A DNA stretch of 64,000 nucleotides from Pseudomonas chlororaphis subsp. piscium (GCF_003850345.1 NZ_CP027707.1:3100001-3164000); one strand, 5' to 3'; positions 1-12,663 are shown, numbered from the stretch's first letter. The notes: a model not told the origin generated them from the sequence alone. A program made the numbers and translations.

Positions 1-279
1 TTCGCTGACATCGACTTCGGTGGACTCGTTGACCTGGCTGCTGATCACCGGCTCCGAGAACGGGCTGGGTGCATGGGTGTTGACGAAGTAGCCGGAGCGC
101 GGCCGGGCGCGGATCAGGCCGCGCCGTTCCAGCAGGTAATAGGCCTGGAACACCGTGGACGGGCTGACCCCATAGGTCTGGCTGGCGTAACGTACCGAAG
201 GTACGCGCTGGCCGGGGCCGAGCACCCCGGAGCGGATCAGTTCTGCGATGTCGTCGGCGAATTTTTCGTAGCGTTTCAT
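1..279 (-). CDS. MocR/GntR-type transcriptional regulator, N-terminal part
   Basis: The gene starts at the ATG at 277-279 and runs off the left edge, leaving 93 residues. They begin MKRYEKFADDIAELIRSG and contain a GntR winged helix: VPSVRYASQTYGVSPSTVFQAY is the recognition helix region, followed by the wing LLERRGLIRARPRSGYFV. After the wing a linker begins (NTHAPSPFSEPVISSQ). That wording is typical of MocR regulators, which carry a PLP-dependent aminotransferase-like domain downstream, but that domain lies outside the window, so a plain GntR regulator cannot be excluded. Its target is unknown. It is separated from ccoG by a REP pair. Confidence 0.8.
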   Translation of the reverse strand, partial: MKRYEKFADDIAELIRSGVLGPGQRVPSVRYASQTYGVSPSTVFQAYYLLERRGLIRARPRSGYFVNTHAPSPFSEPVISSQVNESTEVDVSE

Positions 280-327
280 GGGGCGGCTCGGGATAGGCGG
301 TAATGGGGCCTGTGCTGGCGCCCCAGT

Positions 328-436
328 GTAGGAGCGAGGCTTGCCCGCGATTTGGGCGACGCGTTCCGTCAGGCAGAACGCGGATACAGGTTTCGCGGCC
401 GCTTTGCGGCCCATCGCGGGCAAGCCTCGCTCCTAC
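328..436. repeat. REP-type inverted pair
   Basis: Two copies of the Pseudomonas palindromic unit face each other: GTAGGAGCGAGGCTTGCCCG at 328-347 (continuing CGA to 350) and its reverse complement at 414-436, about 63 bases apart. It lies just beyond the ccoG stop and next to the MocR start. Such pairs often sit at operon 3' ends and may stabilise or terminate transcripts. Confidence 0.85.
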
Positions 437-467
437 GGGGAGGCAAAGCGGCGCCCAGTCTAAGGGA

Positions 468-1880
468 TCAACGGTTCAAGGGCGCAACAAACCGGCTCTT
501 GGCCACGCTGTAGACCTGCGGCTGGTCGGCGTCGATCACCTTGAAACTCAACTCCTGGGAACTGCTCTGCGGCTTGTCGGCGATCATCGCCACCGACACC
601 GGCAGGTCGACGATCTCGCCCGCGGCCAGGCTGATTTCGCTCTTGCCCTGCAGCTGGAAGCCGTCGCCGTCCACCAGTTGCAGACGGTAATCCTGGCGTT
701 GCTGGGTCTTGTTGATGATCTTCAGGCTGTAGATGTTCTCGATCTGGCCCAGGCTGTTTTCGCGGAACAGGCCACGGTCCTTGCTGACATCCAGCGACAC
801 CATCGGCCGCTCCACCAGCGCCAGGGCCAGGGCGCCGATCATCACCAGCAGCACCGCGCTGTAGCCGATCAGGCGTGGGCGCAGCAGGTGGGTCTTGCCA
901 CCTTGCAACTGGTGCTCCGAGGTGTAGCTGATCAGGCCCCGGGCATAGCCCATCTTGTCCATGATCGAGTCGCAGGCGTCGATGCAGGCGGCGCAGCCGA
1001 TGCATTCCATCTGCAGGCCGTCTCGGATGTCGATGCCGGTCGGGCAGACCTGCACGCACAGCTGGCAGTCGATGCAGTCGCCGAGGCCGATGTCGGTCGG
1101 TTTCACGCCGCGTTTGCGCGGGCCGCGGATTTCGCCGCGGGCCGGGTCGTAGGAGATGGTCAGGGTGTCCTTGTCGAACATCACGCTCTGGAACCGCGCA
1201 TAAGGGCACATGTGCATGCACACCGCCTCGCGCAGCCAGCCGGCGTTGAGGTAGGTGGCGCCGGTGAAGAACAGCACCCAGAACAGGCTGACGCCGCCGA
1301 TCTGCAGGGTCAGCAGCTCCTCGGCCAGCGGCCGGATCGGGGTGAAGTAGCCGACGAAGGTCAGCCCGGTGAGCAGGCTGATGGCCAGCCACAGGCTGTG
1401 CTTGGCCGAACGGCGGATCAGCTTGTTCAGGTTCCAGGGCGCGGCTTGTAGCTTGATGCGCTGGTTGCGCTCACCCTCGGTGATCTTCTCGCACCACATG
1501 AACAGCCAGGTCCAGGAACTCTGCGGGCAGGTGTAGCCGCACCAGACGCGACCAGCGAACACGGTGATGGCGAACAGGCCGAAGGCGCAGATGATCAGCA
1601 GGGCCGAGAGCAGGATGAAATCCTGCGGCCAGAAGGTAGCGCCGAAGATATGGAACTTGCTTTCCGCGAGGTCCCAGAGCACCGCCTGGCGGCCGCCCCA
1701 GTTCAACCATACGGTGCCGAAGAACAGCAGGAACAGGAAACCCGCACCGCTCATGCGCAAGGTGCGGAACAAGCCGGTGAAGCTGCGGGTGTGGATCAGG
1801 TTGTCGCTGGATTTGGCCTTCGTCTTTGGGCGCGCAGGCTCGAATGTTTCTACTAATCGGACGGGGATTCTTTCGCTCAT
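468..1880 (-). CDS. ccoG: Cytochrome c oxidase accessory protein CcoG (FixG)
   Basis: Polyferredoxin-like inner-membrane protein needed for cbb3-type oxidase assembly; family members reduce Cu(II) during copper delivery. The 470 residues show membrane segments near 45-62, 88-110, 163-180 and 195-215, a CGYTCPQ motif at 114-120, a CMHMCPY motif at 221-227, and two 4Fe-4S clusters with cysteines 269/272/275/279 and 293/296/299/303. A last membrane span near 338-356 leads to a periplasmic Ig-like C-terminal domain. The start chosen (1880, MSERIP) matches the family N-terminus as I remember it. An in-frame ATG at 1904 would add 8 residues, and a GGAGG lies between the two, so the start is not fully settled. 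ccoNOPQ and ccoHIS are not in the window. Confidence 0.95.
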   Translation of the reverse strand: MSERIPVRLVETFEPARPKTKAKSSDNLIHTRSFTGLFRTLRMSGAGFLFLLFFGTVWLNWGGRQAVLWDLAESKFHIFGATFWPQDFILLSALLIICAFGLFAITVFAGRVWCGYTCPQSSWTWLFMWCEKITEGERNQRIKLQAAPWNLNKLIRRSAKHSLWLAISLLTGLTFVGYFTPIRPLAEELLTLQIGGVSLFWVLFFTGATYLNAGWLREAVCMHMCPYARFQSVMFDKDTLTISYDPARGEIRGPRKRGVKPTDIGLGDCIDCQLCVQVCPTGIDIRDGLQMECIGCAACIDACDSIMDKMGYARGLISYTSEHQLQGGKTHLLRPRLIGYSAVLLVMIGALALALVERPMVSLDVSKDRGLFRENSLGQIENIYSLKIINKTQQRQDYRLQLVDGDGFQLQGKSEISLAAGEIVDLPVSVAMIADKPQSSSQELSFKVIDADQPQVYSVAKSRFVAPLNR

Positions 1881-2203
1881 GGTCGTTCGCTCATCAGCCT
1901 CCATCAGGCAGATGAACTATGCCCAGCGATCTGTTTGCATAACAGACTCAGGTATCGCAATAAAAAGCAGATCAGATGGCCGCCAGGCGCCACCCTGCGA
2001 CAACTTGCCATACCCCGCCAGGCGCCCGTTGCCGGGCGTCGGCAGCCTCTGGCACAGGCCTGCGCCGGGCGCCGTGATGCAGATCAGTCAAATCACCGAA
2101 TCACTGTCGCTGGTGCGCAGATGACGCCGCCCCTCGGTGGCGCCTGCTACGGTCAATGGGGCGGCTTCTGCTTCGGTACGCGCCAATCGATTGTCTACGC
2201 TTG
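1881..2203. other. Intergenic, ccoG promoter region
   Basis: These 323 bases lie upstream of ccoG (on the minus strand) and downstream of the small Pro-rich gene. No credible ORF, RNA or clear ANR box (TTGAT-N4-ATCAA) was found. The region presumably carries the ccoG promoter. Confidence 0.4.
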
Positions 2204-2389
2204 TCATGATTTGGGTGTAATGCTGTGACCGGAAATGCTGACCGGCGCCGGATCGATCGGCGGGTCCTCCTTGGGCGGCGGGGTGGTTTCTGGTGGCTCT
2301 TCTTCGGGCACCGGTTGCGGTTCTGTCGGCGGCAAGGTCGGGTGATCGATATTCGGATCGGGCGTTTCGGGAGGGATCGGGATACTCAT
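2204..2389 (-). CDS. Small proline/glutamate-rich peptide, unknown function
   Basis: The 61-residue product begins MSIPIPPETPDPNIDHP and is about one third proline with many Glu/Asp, ending in SISGHSITPKS. It has no signal peptide, membrane segment or recognised domain and is probably disordered. The start at 2389 is chosen because an AGGAGG at 2396-2401 (minus strand) lies 8 bases upstream; the alternative ATG at 2395 would sit only 2 bases from it. The strong ribosome site and codon use argue that it is real. It is divergent from glgE with a 247-base gap, so the two may share a control region. Confidence 0.65.
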   Translation of the reverse strand: MSIPIPPETPDPNIDHPTLPPTEPQPVPEEEPPETTPPPKEDPPIDPAPVSISGHSITPKS

Positions 2390-2487
2390 TGGCATGGCCT
2401 CCTTTGTGCTTGGTTTTGCCCCGTCTCCCAAGGTGGACCTTCGACGCGGTGGTTTGACTCCCGGCGCGAAGGGAGGCAAATCCGGGT

Positions 2488-2514
2488 GAACTTTCCCGGC
2501 CCTGGTGTCTCGGA
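2488..2514 (+). promoter_or_regulatory. Candidate AlgU (sigma-22) promoter for the glgE operon
   Basis: GAACTT at 2488-2493, then 16 bases, then TCGGA at 2510-2514. As I remember it the AlgU/RpoE-type consensus is GAACTT-N16/17-TCTGA, so the -35 is perfect and the -10 has one mismatch. It lies about 120 bases upstream of the glgE start on the same strand. Osmotic stress control of trehalose genes by AlgU has been reported in Pseudomonas, which makes the site plausible but unproven. Confidence 0.4.
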
Positions 2515-2636
2515 ACCTAAGTGCTTCGCTGATCCGCGCGGGCCGTTGCCGATCATGAGGACCGATCCCAAGGGATGGCGCTGCGCCGGAATAGACCAGC
2601 AACAGAGCGTCCATGGGGCGTAAGGGGTGATGCTCG

Positions 2637-4637
2637 ATGACTGCCGAAAAAAGACCGACTGAGCTGCAATACAACCCGAACCTGCCACTGTCGCAGGCCT
2701 TGCTGCTGCCGCGTATCGTCATCGAGAACACCCGGCCGCTGATCGACGGTGGCCAGTTCGCGGTCAAGGCGGTGGCGGGGCAGGTGGTGCAGGTCAGCAG
2801 CAAGGTGTTCGCCGATGGCCACGACAAACTGGCCGTGCGCATCCGCTGGCGCGCCGAAGCCGACAGCATCTGGCGCAGCGAGATCATGGAAGACCTCGGC
2901 AACAACGGTTGGGAAGGCCAGTTCAGCGTGCCCAGCCAGGGCCGCTATCTGTACTGCATCGAGGCCTGGATCGATCAGTTCGCCAGCTTCTGCTACGACC
3001 TGCAGAAGAAACACCAGGCCAGCATCGCGGTCAGCCTCGAGTTGCAGGAGGGCCGCGGCCATGTGCTGCATGCCGCCGAGCGCAGCGAAGGGCCGCTGCG
3101 CGAGCAGTTGCTGGCGCTGCACCATGAACTGGCAACGCTGCTCGAAGCCGAGCAGGTGGCGCTGTTCCTGCACGAGCGCAGTGCACGGCTGATGGCCGAG
3201 GCCGACTACCGCCCGTACCTGAGCCTGAGCCCGGAATACCCGCTGGACGTGGAACGCGAACGCGCGCAGTTCGCCAGCTGGTACGAGCTGTTTCCCCGCT
3301 CGATCACCGACGATCCGGCCCGCCACGGCACCTTCGACGATGTGTATTCGCGCCTGGCGATGATCCACGACATGGGTTTCGACGTGCTGTACTTCCCGCC
3401 GATCCATCCCATCGGCCGCAGCTTTCGCAAGGGCCGCAACAACGCCCTGACCGCCGGCCCCGACGAGCCGGGCAGCCCCTATGCGATCGGCAGCGAAGAG
3501 GGCGGCCACGAGGCGATCCACCCGCAGCTCGGCAGCCGCGAGGATTTCCGCCGCCTGGTGGCCGCCGCCGCCGAGCATGGCTTGGAGATCGCCCTGGATT
3601 TCGCCATCCAGTGTTCCCAGGATCACCCCTGGCTCAAGCAGCACCCGGGCTGGTTCAACTGGCGCCCGGACGGCAGCATCAAATACGCCGAGAACCCGCC
3701 GAAAAAATACCAGGACATCGTCAACGTCGACTTCTATGCCATCGAGGCCATCCCCAGCCTGTGGCTGGAACTGCGCGACGTGGTGGTCGGCTGGGTCGAG
3801 GAGGGGGTGAAGATCTTTCGCGTGGACAACCCCCATACCAAGCCGCTGCCGTTCTGGCAGTGGCTGATCGCTGATGTGCGGGCGCGGTACCCGGAGGTGA
3901 TCTTTCTCGCCGAGGCCTTCACCACGCCGGCGATGATGGCGCGCCTGGGCAAGGTCGGTTATTCCCAGAGCTACACCTATTTCACCTGGCGCAATACCAA
4001 GAGCGAACTGGCGACTTACTTCACCGAACTCAACCAGTCGCCGTGGCGCGAGTGCTACCGGCCGAACTTTTTCGTCAACACGCCGGATATCAACCCGTTC
4101 TTTCTCCATGACTCGGGGCGCCCGGGGTTTCTCATCCGCGCCGCGCTGGCCACCATGGGCTCGGGCCTGTGGGGCATGTATTCGGGGTTCGAGCTGTGCG
4201 AGGCGGCGCCGATTCCGGGGCGGGAGGAATACCTGGACTCGGAGAAGTATGAAATCCGCCCTCGGGACTTCAGCGCGCCCGGCAACATCATCGCCGAGAT
4301 CGCCCAGCTCAACCGCATCCGCCGGCAGAACCCGGCGCTGCATACCCACCTGGGCCTGCAGGTCTACAACGCCTGGAACGACAACATCCTGTACTTCGGC
4401 AAGCGCACCGCCGACCTCAGCAACTTCATCCTGGTGGCGGTCAGCCTCGACCCGGTCAACGCCCAGGAGGCGCATTTCGAATTGCCGTTGTGGGAGCTGG
4501 GCCTGCCCGACGATGCGCAGACCCAGGGCGAGGATTTGATGACCGGCCACCGCTGGACCTGGTACGGCAAGACCCAGTTCATGCGGATCGAACCCTGGCA
4601 GCAACCGTTCGGCATCTGGCGCATCAGCGTTGCCTGA
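2637..4637 (+). CDS. glgE: Alpha-1,4-glucan:maltose-1-phosphate maltosyltransferase
   Basis: GH13_3 enzyme that adds maltosyl units from alpha-maltose-1-phosphate to the non-reducing end of alpha-1,4-glucan in the cytoplasm. The 666 residues match the family length: an N-terminal beta-sandwich domain (about 1-120), a helical insert, then the catalytic barrel. Visible active-site residues are D397 (nucleophile, in FRVDNPHTKP), E426 (acid/base, in FLAEAFTTP) and D484 (in NTPDINPF), offset by 3-4 from the Streptomyces enzyme. The start follows an AAGGGG at 2622-2627. It is first in a run with treS-pep2 and glgB; the maltose-1-phosphate it uses would be made by the Pep2 half of the next gene. Confidence 0.97.
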   Translation: MTAEKRPTELQYNPNLPLSQALLLPRIVIENTRPLIDGGQFAVKAVAGQVVQVSSKVFADGHDKLAVRIRWRAEADSIWRSEIMEDLGNNGWEGQFSVPSQGRYLYCIEAWIDQFASFCYDLQKKHQASIAVSLELQEGRGHVLHAAERSEGPLREQLLALHHELATLLEAEQVALFLHERSARLMAEADYRPYLSLSPEYPLDVERERAQFASWYELFPRSITDDPARHGTFDDVYSRLAMIHDMGFDVLYFPPIHPIGRSFRKGRNNALTAGPDEPGSPYAIGSEEGGHEAIHPQLGSREDFRRLVAAAAEHGLEIALDFAIQCSQDHPWLKQHPGWFNWRPDGSIKYAENPPKKYQDIVNVDFYAIEAIPSLWLELRDVVVGWVEEGVKIFRVDNPHTKPLPFWQWLIADVRARYPEVIFLAEAFTTPAMMARLGKVGYSQSYTYFTWRNTKSELATYFTELNQSPWRECYRPNFFVNTPDINPFFLHDSGRPGFLIRAALATMGSGLWGMYSGFELCEAAPIPGREEYLDSEKYEIRPRDFSAPGNIIAEIAQLNRIRRQNPALHTHLGLQVYNAWNDNILYFGKRTADLSNFILVAVSLDPVNAQEAHFELPLWELGLPDDAQTQGEDLMTGHRWTWYGKTQFMRIEPWQQPFGIWRISVA

Positions 4638-4697
4638 TTCGCGATCGGCCCGGAACGGGATGTGTTCCTGGGGGCCTCGAAGGTCCTTCGGACCTTA

Positions 4698-4730
4698 TCG
4701 CAGCCTCGCGGAGCTCGGCAGCGGCTACAG
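4698..4730. repeat. Single REP-like unit between glgE and treS
   Basis: The unit reads TCGCAGCCTCGCGGAGCTCG followed by GCAGCGGCTACAG, the same family as the repeats near 10.5, 61.2 and 62.6 kb. An AGGTCCTTCGGACCT hairpin lies just before it at 4681-4695. The pair may modulate or stabilise the message between two genes of the same operon. Confidence 0.6.
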
Positions 4731-4776
4731 GGCAGTCGCAGGTAGCCACGGACCCACGAATTTTCAGGAGTTACCC

Positions 4777-8106
<3,330 letters not shown>

Positions 8107-8148
8107 TGTGAAACCCTTTTCCGATACAAAAAGTGGTGGAGAGCAGTC

Positions 8149-10377
8149 ATGAGTTTCTCGAACAAGGAACAGGGTGAGGTTAAACAGGCAATGCCCAGCG
8201 CCCGGGATGTCGAGGCGCTGGTGCGCGCCGAGCATCAGGATCCTTTTGCCGTGCTCGGCCCCCATGGCGACGATGCCGGCGGCCAATTCATTCGCGCCTT
8301 TGTGCCGGGTGCCCTGAGTGTGCAGGTGCTGGCCCGCGATGGCGCCAGGGTGCTGGGCAGCCTGGAGGGCACCGAGGTGCCGGGGCTGTTCGTCGGGCAC
8401 TTTGCCCAGGCCCAGCCCTATCTGCTGCGCACGCAATGGGCCGGTGGCGAGCATATCGGCGAAGACCCTTACAGCTTCGGCCCGTTGCTGGGGGAGATGG
8501 ACCTGTACCTGTTCGCCGAGGGCAACCACCGCGACCTCAGTAGCTGCCTCGGCGCACAGCTGAAAACCCTGGATGGCGTTGATGGCGTGCGTTTCGCGGT
8601 CTGGGCGCCGAATGCCCGGCGAGTCTCGGTGGTCGGCGACTTCAACGTCTGGGACGGGCGCCGGCACCCGATGCGCCTGCGTCATCCGTCCGGGGTCTGG
8701 GAGCTGTTCGTGCCGCGCCTGGGCCCGGGCGAAGCCTACAAGTATGAAATCCTCGGCGCCCACGGCATCCTGCCGCTGAAGTCCGACCCGGTGGCGCTGG
8801 CCACCCAGCTGCCGCCGGACACCGCCTCGAAAGTCGCCACGCCACTGAGTATCGACTGGCAGGACCGCGAGTGGATGCAGGCCCGTGGCGAACGCCAGCG
8901 CGCCGACGCGCCCTTGTCGATCTACGAGTTGCATGCCGGCTCCTGGCAATGCGAGGTGGACGATCTGGGCGAGGTGGCGCGCCAGTACGACTGGCACGAA
9001 CTGGCCGAGCGCCTGATCCCCTATGTGCAGAACCTGGGGTTCACCCATATCGAGCTGATGCCGATCATGGAGCATCCCTTCGGCGGCTCCTGGGGTTATC
9101 AGCCGTTGTCGCAGTTCGCCCCCAGTGCCCGTTATGGCAGCGCCGATGACTTCGCGGCGTTCGTCAACGCCTGCCACCTGGCGGGCATCGGCGTGATCCT
9201 CGACTGGGTGCCGGCGCACTTTCCCACCGACGCCCACGGCCTGGCGCAGTTCGACGGCACCGCGCTGTACGAATACGGCAACCCTCTGGAAGGTTTCCAC
9301 CAGGACTGGGACACCCTGATCTACAACCTGGGGCGCACCGAGGTCCACGGCTTCATGCTGGCGTCGGCGCTGCACTGGCTCAAGCATTTCCATGTCGACG
9401 GCCTGCGGGTGGATGCCGTGGCCTCGATGCTCTATCGCGACTATTCGCGCAACGCCGGGGAGTGGGTGCCCAATCGCCACGGCGGCCGCGAGAACCTCGA
9501 AGCCATCGATTTCCTCCGCCACCTGAATGACGTGGTGTCCCTCGAGGCGCCGGGCGCCCTGGTGATCGCCGAGGAGTCCACGGCCTGGCCCGGGGTCAGC
9601 CAGAGCACCCAGCAGGGCGGCCTGGGCTTCGCCTATAAATGGAACATGGGCTGGATGCACGACTCGCTGCACTATATCCAGCAGGACCCGGTGTACCGCG
9701 CCCATCACCACAACGAGCTGAGTTTCGGCCTGGTGTATGCCTGGTCCGAGCGCTTCATCCTGCCGATCTCCCATGACGAGGTGGTGCACGGCAAACATTC
9801 GCTGATCGACAAGATGCCCGGCGATCGCTGGCAGAAGTTCGCCAACCTGCGGGCCTACCTGAGCTTCATGTGGACCCACCCGGGCAAGAAGCTGCTGTTC
9901 ATGGGCTGCGAGTTCGGCCAGTGGCGCGAATGGAATCACGACCAGCAACTGGACTGGTACCTGCTGCAATACCCCGAGCACCGCGGCGTGCAGAAACTGG
10001 TGGGCGATCTCAACCGTCTGTACCGCGAGCATCCGGCGCTGCACGACCAGGACGACGCGCCCCAGGGCTTCCAGTGGTTGATCGGCGACGACGCGATCAA
10101 CAGCGTCTACGCCTGGTTGCGCTGGAGCAAGGAGGGCAAGCCGCTGCTGGTGGTGGCCAACTTCACCCCGGTGCCGCGCCAGGCCTACCGGATCGGCGTG
10201 CCCTTCGCCGGGCGCTGGGGCGAGTTGCTCAACAGCGACTCCGACACCTATGCCGGTTCCAACTATGGCAACGGCGGCGGGGTCGTCACCGAGGATGAAC
10301 CGAGCCACGGCCAGGCGTTGTCGCTGGCGTTGAACCTGCCGCCGCTGGCGGTGCTGATCCTGCAGCCCGAGGGTTGA
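8149..10377 (+). CDS. glgB: 1,4-alpha-glucan branching enzyme
   Basis: GH13_9 branching enzyme that cuts alpha-1,4 chains and rejoins them as alpha-1,6 branches. It has 742 residues: an N-terminal N1 domain, a CBM48 (about 120-220, [20 protein letters not shown]), the barrel and the C-terminal sandwich. Catalytic residues visible are D422 (DGLRVDAV), E475 (VIAEEST) and D543 (ISHDEVVHG). The gene starts 42 bases after treS-pep2 ends, consistent with one operon, and is followed by a REP pair. It gives the branched product on which GlgX, TreY and GlgE act. Confidence 0.97.
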   Translation: MSFSNKEQGEVKQAMPSARDVEALVRAEHQDPFAVLGPHGDDAGGQFIRAFVPGALSVQVLARDGARVLGSLEGTEVPGLFVGHFAQAQPYLLRTQWAGGEHIGEDPYSFGPLLGEMDLYLFAEGNHRDLSSCLGAQLKTLDGVDGVRFAVWAPNARRVSVVGDFNVWDGRRHPMRLRHPSGVWELFVPRLGPGEAYKYEILGAHGILPLKSDPVALATQLPPDTASKVATPLSIDWQDREWMQARGERQRADAPLSIYELHAGSWQCEVDDLGEVARQYDWHELAERLIPYVQNLGFTHIELMPIMEHPFGGSWGYQPLSQFAPSARYGSADDFAAFVNACHLAGIGVILDWVPAHFPTDAHGLAQFDGTALYEYGNPLEGFHQDWDTLIYNLGRTEVHGFMLASALHWLKHFHVDGLRVDAVASMLYRDYSRNAGEWVPNRHGGRENLEAIDFLRHLNDVVSLEAPGALVIAEESTAWPGVSQSTQQGGLGFAYKWNMGWMHDSLHYIQQDPVYRAHHHNELSFGLVYAWSERFILPISHDEVVHGKHSLIDKMPGDRWQKFANLRAYLSFMWTHPGKKLLFMGCEFGQWREWNHDQQLDWYLLQYPEHRGVQKLVGDLNRLYREHPALHDQDDAPQGFQWLIGDDAINSVYAWLRWSKEGKPLLVVANFTPVPRQAYRIGVPFAGRWGELLNSDSDTYAGSNYGNGGGVVTEDEPSHGQALSLALNLPPLAVLILQPEG

Positions 10378-10414
10378 CCGACAGCTATCGGGCGTCCCTG
10401 AAAACCCGATCCCT

Positions 10415-10532
10415 GTAGCCGCTGCCGCAGGCTGCGATCGGCGGCGCAGCCGACGCAAAGGCGCCATCGGCAATACGCGCTGTCCGGGTTGCGGGCCCTG
10501 CGAGCCCGATCGCAGCCTGCGGCAGCGGCTAC
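10415..10532. repeat. REP-type inverted pair at glgB/barrel convergent end
   Basis: GTAGCCGCTGCCGCAGGCTG at 10415-10434 (to CGATCG at 10440) and its reverse complement at 10507-10532. It occupies most of the gap between the convergent ends of glgB and the outer membrane barrel gene, where a bidirectional terminator would be expected. Confidence 0.85.
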
Positions 10533-10538
10533 ACAGGC

Positions 10539-11594
10539 TTACCAGCGCATCCGCACACCCAGGCTGCCGATCAGCCCGTTGAGGTCGTTGTCGTCCACGT
10601 CGCTGCTGTAGTCGGCGCTCACGTACAGGCTGACGGCGGGGGTGAGCCTGGCCACCAGGCCCAGGCCGACTTCGACCGTGGAAGACTTGTGGCTGCTGCT
10701 GATCTTGTCGACCTTGTCCAGGCTCAGCATGTCGCCGCTGTACACCGTGTGCCACAAGCTGGTGCGCACATAGGGTTCCACCGAGTGCCCGGCGACGTCA
10801 TAACGGCCTTGCAAGTGGGCACCGACGCGGCCGCTCCAGGAGTTCAGGTTGCCGGCGGAGCTGCTGCTGTTGTCGGCATTCGGGTTGTCCAGGCTGACGC
10901 GCTGGTTGATCAATTGCGCCTGGGGTTCGACCACCCAGTGGTCGCTGATGCCGATGGGAACCCCACCTTGTACCGACAGGGTCACCGCGCTGCCCTCGGC
11001 GGCCTGCCGCTGGCCTTGTTCGGTACGGCTGAAGCCGCTGACCCGGCCGCCGCTGGCCGACAGATCGACGTGCCAGCCCTGCGAGCCGGTCAGGCTCCAG
11101 AACGCGCCAAGACTTTGACCCTGGACATTGAAGCGGTCGTTACGCGGATCGCTGAAACCGCCGGGCACGCCCTGGCCGTTGGCCTGGAACTGGCTCTGGC
11201 CGCCCAGCAGGCCGATGCGCTGGGTATGCCCGCTGCTGCTTTCCAGGGTGTAGAGCACCGGGCCGTTGGGTGTGCCATTGATGCTGCTGGCAAAACGCGA
11301 GCCGAGGTAGCCGACTTCGGTCTGCCGCGCCGCGGGCCCGTACAGCGGGTCCCAGACCTGCGGGCTGCCTTGCACGATGCCCAGGCTGTTGCCTGTGGGG
11401 TGGTCGAGGGGCATGGGTGTCGCGGATGGCGCGGGTGTCAACAGACGGTTCAGGAGCAGGTCCTGGCGATACCAGAGCTGCGCCTCATCCTCGGCAGGGG
11501 ATGCTTTTACCTCCATGGAAGAGCACAGCAACACTGAAGCGGAAACTGTGCACAGAATGATCTTGATCTCTTGTGGGGTGAGTGAAATTTTCAT
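10539..11594 (-). CDS. Stand-alone autotransporter beta-barrel outer membrane protein
   Basis: A 351-residue protein with an N-terminal signal peptide (hydrophobic IILCTVSASVLLCSS, cleavage probably after VKA near residue 31). The remainder looks like an autotransporter translocator domain: alternating amphipathic strands such as WHVDLSASGGRVSGFSR, VEPYVRTSLWHT and SLYVSADYSS, and a C-terminal strand ending in aromatic Trp (GVRMRW), the usual BAM signal. Between the signal and the barrel there are only about 80 residues, so no passenger is encoded. The start has AAGG about 9 bases upstream. It faces glgB convergently. Function unknown; it may be a surface adhesin remnant or a pore, or may act with a separate partner. 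Confidence 0.8.
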   Translation of the reverse strand: MKISLTPQEIKIILCTVSASVLLCSSMEVKASPAEDEAQLWYRQDLLLNRLLTPAPSATPMPLDHPTGNSLGIVQGSPQVWDPLYGPAARQTEVGYLGSRFASSINGTPNGPVLYTLESSSGHTQRIGLLGGQSQFQANGQGVPGGFSDPRNDRFNVQGQSLGAFWSLTGSQGWHVDLSASGGRVSGFSRTEQGQRQAAEGSAVTLSVQGGVPIGISDHWVVEPQAQLINQRVSLDNPNADNSSSSAGNLNSWSGRVGAHLQGRYDVAGHSVEPYVRTSLWHTVYSGDMLSLDKVDKISSSHKSSTVEVGLGLVARLTPAVSLYVSADYSSDVDDNDLNGLIGSLGVRMRW

Positions 11595-11964
11595 GGAGGG
11601 CTACCTTGCAATCGCATGCCGTGTCTCGCTGTGGCGTCTCTCCTACCCCGAATGAGGGGCGACCGAGTTCGTTGAGGCAAGGCTCGGCGACCCGCTCTAA
11701 AGCAGGTGTCCGAGGCTTGCCCCTGGTTGTGTTTCCGGGGGTAGTAAGCAGTAGCTAAGGAGACGACAGGGCAGCCGTCAAGAAAATGACCGACCAATGG
11801 CGTAGGTAATTTAGGCTTTGTAACCGACTGAAAAAAAGCAATTCTCTAAGTTCTTGTTTGTGCGAAAAAACGTCAGGAAAGGCGGGGGAAAGGGATTTTC
11901 GGTAGCCAACTACCGACTCGCCCTTTGCGGGCGAGTCGGTCATTTCCTTGCGCGAAGGACTGCG
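11595..11964. other. Intergenic leader of the barrel gene
   Basis: 370 bases between the barrel gene start and the hydrolase stop. It contains a terminator-like hairpin (listed separately) and AT-richer DNA around 11780-11880. No credible ORF is seen. The barrel gene promoter should lie here on the minus strand. Confidence 0.4.
11912..11940 (-). terminator. Hairpin downstream of the alpha/beta hydrolase
   Basis: ACCGACTCGCCC (11912-11923) pairs perfectly with GGGCGAGTCGGT (11929-11940) around a 5-base loop, 25 bases after the hydrolase stop. The U tract is weak on both strands, so this is a likely but not textbook terminator. Confidence 0.55.
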
Positions 11965-12663
11965 TCAGCCCTTGGCCAGCGCGCTGGCCGCTTCGTCGAT
12001 CAGCCCGGCGACTTCGCTGGCCTGGGAGGCGAGGGAGGCATGGCTGGCCGCCAGGCTGATGATTTTTCTCGCCCCCAGGCGCGCGGCCATGCGCTGCTGG
12101 TTTTGCGGGGCGATCATCCGGTCCTCGGTGGAAATCTGATACCAGGACGGCTTGTGCTTCCAGGCAGGGGTGCCAATGGTGTCGCCGAAGGTGCTGGCCA
12201 GCGGCGCCTTCTGGATCAGGCCCATGACCAGCCCGTCCTGTTCCGGCAGGTCCTGGCAGAAGCTTTCATGGAACAGCTCCGGCTTGACCCAGAGGTAACC
12301 GTCGCTGTCGGGCTGCAGGTTCGCCGCGGCCACCGGCGGATGCTGCTGGGTGATGCTGCCCGGGCTTTCGCCGGAATCGGGAGCGAAGGCGGCGATGTAC
12401 ACCAGGCCCGCGACATTCGGCGCCAGGCCGGCTTCGGTGATCACCGCGCCGCCATAGGAATGGCCGACCAACAGCACCGGACCCTCCTGCTGGGCCACCA
12501 GTTTGCGGGTACGCTCGACGTCCTCGGCCAGCGAGGTCAGTGGCAGCTCCACCGCGCGAATCCGCGTGTAGCCCCGTTGCAACAGCTCGACTATGACCTT
12601 GTTCCAGTGGGCGGCTCCGCCCCAGAAACCATGGACCAGCACAATTACGGGTTTGTCACTCAT
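11965..12663 (-). CDS. Alpha/beta hydrolase
   Basis: A 232-residue single-domain hydrolase. The N-terminus IVLVHGFWGGAAHW carries the oxyanion HG motif, the nucleophile elbow is GHSYGG with S69, the acid is probably D181 (STEDRM) and the base H208 (SHASLASQ). No signal peptide is present, so it is cytoplasmic. The pattern resembles the small esterase/salicylate-esterase-like group, but the substrate cannot be told. The start at 12663 has AGGAG 7 bases upstream; longer readings of the frame run into non-coding DNA. It is followed by a hairpin and is not obviously in an operon. Confidence 0.9.
   Translation of the reverse strand: MSDKPVIVLVHGFWGGAAHWNKVIVELLQRGYTRIRAVELPLTSLAEDVERTRKLVAQQEGPVLLVGHSYGGAVITEAGLAPNVAGLVYIAAFAPDSGESPGSITQQHPPVAAANLQPDSDGYLWVKPELFHESFCQDLPEQDGLVMGLIQKAPLASTFGDTIGTPAWKHKPSWYQISTEDRMIAPQNQQRMAARLGARKIISLAASHASLASQASEVAGLIDEAASALAKG

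Noticed and set aside
303..1451. Plus-strand frame of 382 codons
   Set aside because: Antisense to ccoG in high-GC DNA; the translation is low-complexity Ala/Gln/Val/His-rich, typical of shadow frames.
2553..4604. Minus-strand frame of 683 codons
   Set aside because: Fully antisense to glgE, which has complete catalytic motifs; this frame has no ribosome site or family match.
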